This document shows positions 9,019 to 16,689 of a stretch of DNA of 64,000 bases, in pieces. The DNA is from Anaerolineales bacterium. Its GTDB lineage: Bacteria; Chloroflexota; Anaerolineae; Anaerolineales; UBA11579. The translations under genes and the position numbers were made by a program. Position 1 is the stretch's first letter. Each line of letters begins with the position of its first letter. The stretch covers positions 186,001 to 250,000 of the forward strand of contig JAJTXV010000001.1 in NCBI GenBank assembly GCA_021463845.1. Direction: 5' to 3'. The notes beneath the pieces are model-generated. The model was not told where the DNA came from. It worked only from the letters and a program-made list of their open reading frames with translations, and did no database searches.

Positions 9019-10321
9019 TTTCTTCCTTGCTGTTCAACTCGGTCACGGCCAGCAGGCTGCAGTTCGCCAGGGTGGGGTAGTCACCGCCTAGGTCGTAGCC
9101 GCCGATGATGCCGCGCCCCAGCAGGCGCAGGTTCAGCTCCGCCGCCGGGATGGGGCTTTCCATCACAAACTCATGGAAGAAAGCATCCTTGAACTTGAGG
9201 CCAAAGCCCTTGAGCTTGCTGATCTCGGCCGCGGCGTAGTGCGCCTTGTGATAGCAGCTCTCGGCCACCTGGCGCAGGCCGCTCTTGCCCAGCAGGCTCA
9301 TGTACGTCGTGGCGGCCAGCATCATCAAGCCTTGATTCGTGCAGATGTTGGAGCTGGCCTTCTCGCGCTTGATGTGCTGCTCACGCGTGCTCAGCGTCAG
9401 CACAAAGCCGCGCTGGCCGCGGTTGTCCACCGTTTCGCCCACCAGGCGGCCGGCGATCTGGCGCACGTACTGGTTGCGCGTAGTCAGGATGCCGAGGTAT
9501 GGCCCGCCGAACGAGAGCGGGATGCCCAGCGGCTGGCCTTCGCCGGTGACGATGTCGGCGCCCATCTCACCGGGCGGCTTGAGCAGCCCGAGCGCGGTGG
9601 GGTTCACCGACACCGCCAGCAGGGCGCCCTTGGCGTGGGCGGCTTCGGCCAGCTTGGTGTAGTCATACACCCGGCCGAAGAAATCCGGATAGGCCACGCA
9701 CACCAGCCCGGTCTGCTCGTCGATCATGTCGATCAGCGCGTCTGGCCCGGCGCTCAGGTCGAAGTCTTCGCCGACGAACTGCAGGTCGCCGCCGTCTTCA
9801 TAAGTGTGTACCACGGCGCGGTACTGCGGGTGGATGCCGGGCGACATAATGATCTTGTTGCGCGCCCCGCGGTGGATGCCGCGGCTCATATTGACCGCTT
9901 CGGCCAGCGCCGTGGCGCCGTCATAGTGTGAAGCGTTGCTGACTTCCATGCCGGTCAGCGCCACGATCAGGCTCTGGTATTCGAAGATGGCCTGCAGCGT
10001 GCCCTGCGAGATCTCCGGCTGGTAGGGCGTGTAGGCGGTGTAGTACTCGCCGCGGCGCAGAATGCTGTCGACTCCGGCAGGGATGTAATGGTGATAGGCT
10101 CCCGCGCCGAGGAAGCTGACCAGATCGTCAGCGCTTTCGTTGGCCTCGGCGATGCCTTTGAGCTCGCCCAGCGCTTCCATCTCGGTGAGCGGGGCGGGCA
10201 GGTTAAGTTTGGGGAAACGGAACTTTTGCGGCACCGCGCTGAACAGATCGGCAATGGTCTTGACGCCGATCGCCTCCAGCATCTGCTGGCGGTCGCGCTC
10301 CGTATGCGGAACGAAGGTCAC
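8975..10321 (-). CDS. gcvPA: Glycine dehydrogenase (decarboxylating) subunit 1
   Basis: MTFVPHTERDRQQMLEAIGV...FLGAGAYHHYIPAGVDSILRRGEYYTAYTPYQPEISQGTLQ. Confidence 0.95.
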   Translation of the reverse strand: MTFVPHTERDRQQMLEAIGVKTIADLFSAVPQKFRFPKLNLPAPLTEMEALGELKGIAEANESADDLVSFLGAGAYHHYIPAGVDSILRRGEYYTAYTPYQPEISQGTLQAIFEYQSLIVALTGMEVSNASHYDGATALAEAVNMSRGIHRGARNKIIMSPGIHPQYRAVVHTYEDGGDLQFVGEDFDLSAGPDALIDMIDEQTGLVCVAYPDFFGRVYDYTKLAEAAHAKGALLAVSVNPTALGLLKPPGEMGADIVTGEGQPLGIPLSFGGPYLGILTTRNQYVRQIAGRLVGETVDNRGQRGFVLTLSTREQHIKREKASSNICTNQGLMMLAATTYMSLLGKSGLRQVAESCYHKAHYAAAEISKLKGFGLKFKDAFFHEFVMESPIPAAELNLRLLGRGIIGGYDLGGDYPTLANCSLLAVTELNSKEEIDYLVETLAEVAHA

Positions 10322-10710
10322 GCCGAACGCTCCTTGCAGTAGGCCTCATAGGCCGCCGCATCCAGCAGTGCATCCAGCTGGGCCGGGTTGGTCAGCTTGA
10401 CCTTGGCCAGCCAGGCTTCGCCGAACGGATCGCTGTTGATCGCTTCCGGCTTCTGCGCCAGAGCGCTGTTGACCTCGACCACTTCGCCGTCCACCGGCAT
10501 GTAGATGTCGGCGGCCGCCTTGACCGACTCGACGCTGGCAAACGTAGCGCCCTGCGCTACGTTTGCGCCGGGTGCCGCGCTGAAATCGACATATACGATG
10601 TCAGACAGCTGATCCTGGGCGTAGTCGCTGATGCCAACCGTGGCGCTGTCGCCTTCCACGCGGACCCATTCGTCGTTCTTGGTGTACTTCACATCGCTGG
10701 GATATTTCAT
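10318..10710 (-). CDS. gcvH: Glycine cleavage system H protein
   Basis: YTKNDEWVRVEGDSATVGISDYAQDQLSDIVYVD...ASVESVKAAADIYMPVDGEVVEVN (lipoyl-lysine motif ESVKA). Confidence 0.96.
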   Translation of the reverse strand: MKYPSDVKYTKNDEWVRVEGDSATVGISDYAQDQLSDIVYVDFSAAPGANVAQGATFASVESVKAAADIYMPVDGEVVEVNSALAQKPEAINSDPFGEAWLAKVKLTNPAQLDALLDAAAYEAYCKERSA

Positions 10711-10741
10711 CTAAAACCTCCGGCCTTGCGAACTGGTGTAG

Positions 10742-10761
10742 GGGCGCAGCATGCTGCGCCC
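10742..10761. repeat. Perfect palindrome gggcgcagcatgctgcgccc in the gcvH 5' leader
   Basis: Self-complementary, shares the gcatgc core with the 1331 and 1580 palindromes. Confidence 0.8.
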
Positions 10762-10773
10762 AGTTGCGAAAAC

Positions 10774-10805
10774 AAAAAAGCGCACACGAAATAGACGTGT
10801 GCGCC
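10774..10805 (-). terminator. Rho-independent terminator / expression platform of the glycine riboswitch
   Basis: Minus strand GCGCACACG-TCTATTT-CGTGTGCGC followed by TTTTTT, directly downstream of aptamer II. Confidence 0.85.
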
Positions 10806-11010
10806 TCTGTTTTGGACCTGAGAGTTTGATCGCGGCACGCCTTTCGCCGCAACTTGCCCCGTCGGTTGAGACTGTAGCGGCGGCGTCAGCCGATGCGTCA
10901 CAGTCTACATTTCCAGAGGAGTATGGCGAACGCGGGTCCTTTGTACCTGAGAGTTTCGCGCGCAGTGGTGTGCCGCGCACTTGCCCCTTCGGTGGCGCCA
11001 GATGCAGCGC

Positions 11011-11035
11011 GGAGAAACCTGGTGTTGGTTTCTCC
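11011..11035. repeat. Hairpin repeat ggagaaacc-tggtgtt-ggtttctcc, copy 1
   Basis: 9-bp perfect stem, 7-nt loop. Confidence 0.85.
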
Positions 11036-11060
11036 GCCGCACAGTAGGTACTGCGCACAC

Positions 11061-11085
11061 GGAGAAACCTGGGTTTGGTTTCTCC
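11061..11085. repeat. Hairpin repeat ggagaaacc-tgggttt-ggtttctcc, copy 2
   Basis: 9-bp perfect stem, 7-nt loop, 50 bp from copy 1. Confidence 0.85.
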
Positions 11086-11229
11086 CGCGGCGCAGTGGGT
11101 TTCTGCGCCGCAACTCTCCCCTACGTTCGTTCTTAATTTTGGCGATTCTAAAAGAGGCGGGGGGGAAAGTCAAGCAGGGAAGGAAGCGGCCAGCCTTGCT
11201 TGGATCCCTAATCTCCACTCACCAGTGCT

Positions 11230-11610
11230 CTAGCTATTCACCTTCTCAAAATACGCTTCCACCTCAGGGTCGGTGTACATGGTCAGCGAGAGGATGCCGA
11301 TCACGCCAGAGATCACGTTCAGATACAGGAAGCTGATGATCTGGGCGATGGCGATCGGCTTGGAGGGCTTGACCGGCTGGGGCGGGTTGGCCATCAGCTT
11401 GACGCCGTACAGCACCTCGAACACACCCAGCACCGCCGGAGCGATAGTGAGCGGCAGGCACACCAGGCCGAGGAAGAAAGTGCCGAGCACGACGCTGATG
11501 GTGAGGCCGCCGCCAACCAGAATGTTGATGGCGCCGCTGACCAAATTCATTACGCCAATGGCGTTGACGTTGCTGGGCTTCTCAGGGAGGGCAGTTTGTT
11601 TGCTTGGCAT
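11230..11610 (-). CDS. Small membrane protein of unknown function
   Basis: 126 aa, three predicted hydrophobic segments; flanked by a terminator. Confidence 0.65.
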   Translation of the reverse strand: MPSKQTALPEKPSNVNAIGVMNLVSGAINILVGGGLTISVVLGTFFLGLVCLPLTIAPAVLGVFEVLYGVKLMANPPQPVKPSKPIAIAQIISFLYLNVISGVIGILSLTMYTDPEVEAYFEKVNS

Positions 11611-11624
11611 GCCTGCATTCTAAC

Positions 11625-11658
11625 AAAAACGCCTGCGCAATTTGCGCAGGCGTTTTTT
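11625..11658. terminator. Rho-independent terminator
   Basis: aaaaacgcctgcgcaatttgcgcaggcgtttttt. Confidence 0.85.
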
Positions 11659-11676
11659 GCTTGAAAAGGAGTGAGC

Positions 11677-11997
11677 TTAGGCCCAGCCCTGCTTCTTCAC
11701 GAAGTCAGTGATGACCGGAATGGTGATGCTCTCACCCTGGTAGGCCTTGTAGGCCCAGAAGATCTGCGGGATCCACACCGCCCAGGCTACGCAAGCCAGG
11801 ATGATGGTGGCGCCCAGCACGAAACCCAGCACAATGGACACAATGCCCCAAACCAGGGCCTGGGCCAGATGCTCCTTGATGAAGGGGCGGTCCTTCTTGC
11901 CCTCGATCAGGAAGAGGATGACCGGGATGAGCGGCGTGAACAAATACGCCAGTGCTGCCCACAGCTTGTCGTCGTTTGTTGCAGTACCTTGAGCCAT
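11677..11997 (-). CDS. DUF4870-like small membrane protein
   Basis: DDKLWAALAYLFTPLIPVILFLIEGKKDRPFIKEHLAQALVWGI. Confidence 0.7.
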   Translation of the reverse strand: MAQGTATNDDKLWAALAYLFTPLIPVILFLIEGKKDRPFIKEHLAQALVWGIVSIVLGFVLGATIILACVAWAVWIPQIFWAYKAYQGESITIPVITDFVKKQGWA

Positions 11998-12125
11998 ACG
12001 AAATCTCCTTTAGATGATTGCTCGAATTAGAAGCATTGTATTGCGCTCTGGTGCGCAACACAAGAGCCATAACGTACTAGTTGGCGATTAGTTACTAAAA
12101 GCACGCATGCTAGAATGCGATTGAA

Positions 12126-13046
12126 ATGCCGATCCGTATCGTATTCATGGGCTCGCCTGAGTTTGCCATGCCCAGTCTGCAAGCCCTTGCAGACCGGGGC
12201 CAGGCAAACCTGGTGGGCGTAGTCACCCAGCCAGACCGCCCAGCTGGCCGCGGCCGCCAGCTGACCCCGCCGCCGGTCAAGACCCTGGCCCAGCAGCTTA
12301 ACATCCCCGTCATCCAGCCCGAACGCCTGCGCGAAAAAGCCGCCATGCAGCAGCTGCACGCCTGGGCGCCTGAGCTCATCGTGGTGGCGGCCTACGGCCA
12401 GATCCTGCGGCCCGCCGTGCTGGACCTGCCCGTCCATGGCTGCGTCAATGTGCATGCCTCGCTGCTGCCCCGCTGGCGCGGGGCCTCGCCCATCGTGGCC
12501 GCCATCCTGCATGGTGACGCCGAAGCCGGCGTCACCATCATGCGCATGGACCCGGGCATGGACACCGGCCCCATGTTGAGCAAACGCAGCATCCCTATCC
12601 AGCCCGACGATACCGCCGCCAGCCTGGGCGATAAGCTCAGCCTGCTTGGCGCCGAACTCTTGGTTGAAACGCTGCCGGGCTATCTCGATGGCAGCTTGCA
12701 GGCCCAGCCGCAGCCCGAGGAGGGCGTGACCTTGGCCCCGCTTTTGGAAAAGAGCGCGGGAGTACTCGATTTCAATGAAACTGCTGAACAACTGGAGCGC
12801 AAAGTACGCGCCTACAACCCTTGGCCGGTAGCTAGCCTGCCGTGGAAGGGTGGGCCGCTGCGCGTGTTGCGCTCCAGGGTTGCGGCCGGCAGCGGGGCGG
12901 CCGGCCGCCGCGTGATCCTGGATGGCCTGCCCGCCGTCGTGACTTCGCAAGGGGCGCTGGTGTTAGAGCAAGTACAACCCTCTGGCAAGAAACCCATGAG
13001 CGGCCGAGACTTTCTGCAAGGCGCACGCGACTGGGCCTCTGCTTAG
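12126..13046 (+). CDS. fmt: Methionyl-tRNA formyltransferase
   Basis: RIVFMGSPEFAMPSLQAL; NVHASLLPRWRGASPI; MRMDPGMDTGPML. Confidence 0.95.
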   Translation: MPIRIVFMGSPEFAMPSLQALADRGQANLVGVVTQPDRPAGRGRQLTPPPVKTLAQQLNIPVIQPERLREKAAMQQLHAWAPELIVVAAYGQILRPAVLDLPVHGCVNVHASLLPRWRGASPIVAAILHGDAEAGVTIMRMDPGMDTGPMLSKRSIPIQPDDTAASLGDKLSLLGAELLVETLPGYLDGSLQAQPQPEEGVTLAPLLEKSAGVLDFNETAEQLERKVRAYNPWPVASLPWKGGPLRVLRSRVAAGSGAAGRRVILDGLPAVVTSQGALVLEQVQPSGKKPMSGRDFLQGARDWASA

Positions 13047-13789
13047 CGGTTCAGCATCATTAGAAAATAGTTGATGCGCTGCATCAACCCTTGTGCTGTA
13101 TCTTCAAAGGCTTTTAGTTGTCTTGTTTTGTTTCCCTGCACCTCGCTGGGGTCAGGGAAGCTCCAGTGAATTTGCTCGGGTGCGCCCGGAAAGATCGGGC
13201 AGCTGTCCTTGGCGCGGTCACACACCGTGATCACGTAATCAAAATGCTGGCCTAAAAAAGCGTCTATGGATTTGGATTGTTGGGCGCGAATATCAATGCC
13301 CAATCCATCCATGGCTTCGATCGCCAGCGGATTGACCACGGACGGTTCTGTGCCTGCGCTGAACACCTCCACGCGCTCCCCGCCTTTGGCGCGCAATAAT
13401 CCTTCCGCCATTTGCGATCGGGCGCTGTTGTGTGTGCACAAAAAGAGGATGCGCAGCCTTTTGCTGCCACTGGCGGCAGCGCCGTCCTCCGGATTGGGCG
13501 TCAAGGCAGGGTGCAGGCTTTCGCCACTGGAGAAGAACAGGCGCTGCAAGTTTGGCATGTTGAGGCTGTAATACGTCTCGCGACTGTCTGCAATGCTGGA
13601 TGTTTCTGTGACCAGTTTGGCCTTCCTGAGTTTGCCCAAGTGATAGGACACAAGGTTTTGTTTTCCATTCACCTTTTGCTGCAATTCATTGACGCTGAAA
13701 TCGCCTCTCACCAAGGCAGAGACAAGCTTCCAGCGCATGTCGTTTCCTAGCAGGCTAAACAGTTGCGGGGCATATGTGGCGGCGTGCAT
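13043..13789 (-). CDS. ArsR-type HTH regulator fused to LMW-PTP-type arsenate reductase
   Basis: N-terminal winged HTH (FSVNELQQKVNGKQNLVSYHLGKLRKAKLV); C-terminal ILFLCTHNSARSQMAEGLLR and YVITVCDRAKDSCPIFPG (three-Cys ArsC pattern). Confidence 0.88.
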   Translation of the reverse strand: MHAATYAPQLFSLLGNDMRWKLVSALVRGDFSVNELQQKVNGKQNLVSYHLGKLRKAKLVTETSSIADSRETYYSLNMPNLQRLFFSSGESLHPALTPNPEDGAAASGSKRLRILFLCTHNSARSQMAEGLLRAKGGERVEVFSAGTEPSVVNPLAIEAMDGLGIDIRAQQSKSIDAFLGQHFDYVITVCDRAKDSCPIFPGAPEQIHWSFPDPSEVQGNKTRQLKAFEDTAQGLMQRINYFLMMLNR

Positions 13790-13806
13790 GGGTCGCTCCT
13801 ATTCAC

Positions 13807-13822
13807 ATCAAAATGAATTGAT
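13807..13822. promoter_or_regulatory. Candidate ArsR-family operator ATCAA-N6-TTGAT
   Basis: Perfect inverted repeat atcaaaatgaattgat in the divergent intergenic region. Confidence 0.55.
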
Positions 13823-13900
13823 ATAATATCACATACAATCAATCCGTGCGCCAGACTAGAATAAGAGCCTGGAAAATATGGACGGGCTACAAGGAGAGCT

Positions 13901-14533
13901 ATGAAAACAAAAGTTTGGTTGGCTGAATTTATTGGCACCGCCGCGCTGATCTTTGTGGGTGCGGGCGCCGGAGCGCTGGGCATCGGCGGTCTGCTCGGCG
14001 TGGCCTTTGCTCACGGCCTGGTGCTGGTGGGCCTGGCCTATGCCTACGGCAGCGTGTCAGGCACGCACATCAACCCCGCCGTCACCCTGGCCGTGACCCT
14101 GGCGGGCAAGCTGAAGTGGGCGCAGGCTGCCCGCTACTGGCTGGCCCAGATGCTGGGCGGCGCCGTGGGCGCCGGCCTGCTGTTCGTCGCCCTGGGCGGC
14201 GCCAACAGCGGCCTGGGCGTCACGCTGCCGGCTGGCAGCGTCAGCGCGTTGCAGGCCATCGTGGTCGAAGCGGTGCTTACTTTCCTGCTCGTCACGGTTG
14301 TGCTGCGCACCGCCGTGCAGAAGGATGGCACACCGTTTGCCGGCGTAGCCATCGGCCTTACGCTGGCCGCGCTGATCCTGATGGGCGGGCCGCTCACCGG
14401 CGCCTCACTCAACCCGGCCCGCAGCTTTGGCCCGGCGCTGTTCACGGGCAACCTGGCCTCGCTGTGGATCTACATCGTAGGCCCGTTTGCCGGCGCGGCC
14501 CTGGCCGCCTGGTCGCAGCGCTTTCTGAAGTAG
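13901..14533 (+). CDS. MIP-family channel (aquaporin / aquaglyceroporin)
   Basis: Two NPA motifs (THINPAVT, SLNPARSFGPA), six hydrophobic segments. Confidence 0.9.
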   Translation: MKTKVWLAEFIGTAALIFVGAGAGALGIGGLLGVAFAHGLVLVGLAYAYGSVSGTHINPAVTLAVTLAGKLKWAQAARYWLAQMLGGAVGAGLLFVALGGANSGLGVTLPAGSVSALQAIVVEAVLTFLLVTVVLRTAVQKDGTPFAGVAIGLTLAALILMGGPLTGASLNPARSFGPALFTGNLASLWIYIVGPFAGAALAAWSQRFLK

Positions 14534-14550
14534 CGCGTACTGGCTTCTAT

Positions 14551-14591
14551 AAACAAACAGGGCACTGCCGTACGCAGTGCCCTGTTTGTTT
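14551..14591. terminator. Rho-independent terminator
   Basis: aaacaaacagggcactgccgtacgcagtgccctgtttgttt. Confidence 0.85.
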
Positions 14592-14806
14592 TGGAGCAAA
14601 CTCGCCCGGATTGCGCCTTGCTATCTAGCCAGAGACAGATAAAATTCTCCGAATTAAAGGTAGCTTTACGCTTAGACGGGCATTCGGAACACCCTGAAGT
14701 TCTAGACGCCTCACAAGTAAAGAGCGAACGTAACTGGGCTGGCCTTGCCGCACGGCATGCTGGCTGTTTTCAGTATGTATCGCTCGAGCTACGCATGAGG
14801 TGAAGT

Positions 14807-15472
14807 ATGTACGAGTTTACGTTGTTGCGTCACGCCGAATCGCAGGGCAACATTGACAAGAAGCATCAGGGCCAGGCCGAGTTCCCGCTGACGGAGCTGG
14901 GCCGCCAGCAGGCCGCCGCACTTGGGGAGCGCTGGCGCAGTGAGGATGTGCAGTTCACGCGCATTTTCTCCAGCCCTCTGCAGCGCGCCCGCCAAACCGC
15001 CGAGATCATCAACGCCGCGCTCAATGCCCCGCTTGAGCTTGAGCCCCTGTTGGCCGAGCGCCACCTGGGCGAGCTGACGGGCCTGACACATGATATTGCC
15101 AGCCAGCAAGTCCCGCCGCCGCCCTTCCTCACCCCATACGAGCCGTACGGCAACACGGGTGAGGGGCAGTGGCAGCTCTTTCTGCGCGCCGGTCAAATGC
15201 TGCACAGTTTGCTCAGCCAGCCGCGCGGCAAGTACTTGGTGGTTTCCCACCGCGGCTTCCTGGGCATGCTCATGTACGCCATCCTCGGCATCAACCCCCA
15301 CGCCAATTTCCAGGGCCCGCGCTTCCATTTCCAGAACACCGGCTTTGCCCGCCTGACCTATGACACGCACAATCACCAATGGCGGCTCTTCGCTTTCAAT
15401 GACCTGAGTCATCTGGGCGATCTGCCGGTCAGCTCGCTGCTGGTGCCGGCTCCGGCGCACAGCAGCAAATAG
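14807..15472 (+). CDS. Histidine phosphatase (phosphoglycerate-mutase-like) family protein
   Basis: LLRHAESQGN...FPLTELGRQQAAALGERW...FSSPLQRARQTAEII...VVSHRGFLG. Confidence 0.9.
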   Translation: MYEFTLLRHAESQGNIDKKHQGQAEFPLTELGRQQAAALGERWRSEDVQFTRIFSSPLQRARQTAEIINAALNAPLELEPLLAERHLGELTGLTHDIASQQVPPPPFLTPYEPYGNTGEGQWQLFLRAGQMLHSLLSQPRGKYLVVSHRGFLGMLMYAILGINPHANFQGPRFHFQNTGFARLTYDTHNHQWRLFAFNDLSHLGDLPVSSLLVPAPAHSSK

Positions 15473-15476
15473 AAGC

Positions 15477-15503
15477 AAAAATGCGGCGCAAGCCGCATTT
15501 TTT
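15477..15503. terminator. Rho-independent terminator
   Basis: aaaaatgcggcgcaagccgcatttttt. Confidence 0.8.
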
Positions 15504-15605
15504 ATTTCGCTCTTACGAAAATCTATGATTAATGCATTACCCTATACTAATCAGCAGCCTTGCTGAGTCGCAGCGGCGCCTCCGCTGACTATACCAGGAG
15601 GACCC

Positions 15606-16541
15606 ATGAGCTTTTTGTCTTCGATCGGCACCTACGCATTCTGGTTTGTCGTGCTGCTGATCCTTCTCCCCGGCACCATCTTCACTGTGCAGCAGCAGAC
15701 CGCGGTCATTGTGCAGCGCTTCGGCAAGTTTGCGCGCATTTATCGCCCGGGCCTCAATTTCAAGATCCCTCTGATCGAGCAGATCGCCGGCCGCGTCAAC
15801 CTGCGCTTGCAGCAACTGGACGTCGACATTGAGACCAAGACCAAGGACAACGTATTCGTCAAAATGACCGTCTCCGTGCAGTACCTGATCCGCGAAGACA
15901 AGGTGTTCGACGCCTTCTATCGCCTGCAGGACCCGCACACCCAGATCCGCTCCTTCGTCTTCGACGTGGTGCGTGCCAATGTGCCCAAGATGACGCTCGA
16001 CGAAGTCTTCGAGAACAAAGAGGACATCGCCACCGCCGTGCGCACCGAGCTGTCTGACGCCATGGATGATTTCGGCTACAACATCCGCCAGACCTTGATC
16101 ACGGACATTGACCCGGATCCTAAGGTCAAGCAGGCCATGAATGAGATCAACACCCAGGAGCGCCTGCGCCTGGCCGCCGCCCAGAAGGCTGAGGCTGAGT
16201 ACATCATCACCGTGAAAGCGGCCGAGGGTGAAGCCGAAAGCAAGCGTCTGCAGGGTGTGGGTATCGCCAACCAGCGTAAGGAAATTGCTCAGGGTCTCAG
16301 CAGCGCCGTAGGCGATTTCCAGAAGGAGATCCCCAGCGTCTCGCCCCAAACGGTGATGGACCTGCTGATGGTTACCCAGCACTTTGACATGCTCAAGGAC
16401 ATCGGCGCCCACGCCGGCAGCAAGGTGGTGCTGATCCCCTACAGCCCCAACGCCGTTGGCGACCTGACCGACCAAATGCGCAATGCCATCTATGTCGGCA
16501 ACGAGATGGGTGCGGACGACAGCCCTCCCGCCAAGAAGTAG
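15606..16541 (+). CDS. SPFH/Band 7 (stomatin/prohibitin-like) protein
   Basis: N-terminal TM; QQTAVIVQRFGKFARIYRPGLNFKIPLIEQI; coiled-coil AAAQKAEAEYIITVKAAEGEAESKRLQG. Confidence 0.9.
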   Translation: MSFLSSIGTYAFWFVVLLILLPGTIFTVQQQTAVIVQRFGKFARIYRPGLNFKIPLIEQIAGRVNLRLQQLDVDIETKTKDNVFVKMTVSVQYLIREDKVFDAFYRLQDPHTQIRSFVFDVVRANVPKMTLDEVFENKEDIATAVRTELSDAMDDFGYNIRQTLITDIDPDPKVKQAMNEINTQERLRLAAAQKAEAEYIITVKAAEGEAESKRLQGVGIANQRKEIAQGLSSAVGDFQKEIPSVSPQTVMDLLMVTQHFDMLKDIGAHAGSKVVLIPYSPNAVGDLTDQMRNAIYVGNEMGADDSPPAKK

Positions 16542-16556
16542 CCGCAGATCAGTAAC

Positions 16557-16593
16557 CAAAAAGAGCCACCCGTTTCGGGTGGCTCTTTTTTTG
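16557..16593. terminator. Rho-independent terminator
   Basis: aaaaagagccacccgtttcgggtggctctttttttgg. Confidence 0.85.
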
Positions 16594-16689
16594 GTGCGTC
16601 GCCCGTTTTTTTCTTGTCATTCCGACGAGGCCGTAGGCCGAGGAGGAATCCTTTAGGACATTGCAAAGCCCATCTGAGGCTGCACGGTC

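Larger units (their letters stand above)
10804..11124 (-). ncRNA. Tandem glycine riboswitch (aptamer II ~10804-10921; aptamer I ~10934-11124 with an extended hairpin-rich arm)
   Basis: Minus strand: GGAGAGT...CACCGAAGGGGCAA...AAACTCTCAGGTACAAAGGACC, then CCTCTGGA...CCGACGGGGCAA...AAACTCTCAGGTCC...AGAGG; lies upstream of gcvH-PA-PB. Confidence 0.92.

Noticed and set aside
11011-11085. Two GGAGAAACC...GGTTTCTCC units considered as a CRISPR-like array
   Set aside because: Only two copies, palindromic with short loop, inside a riboswitch leader; no cas genes.
15537-16559. 340-aa ORF antisense to the Band 7 gene
   Set aside because: Opposite a well-conserved SPFH protein; looks like codon-bias shadow.
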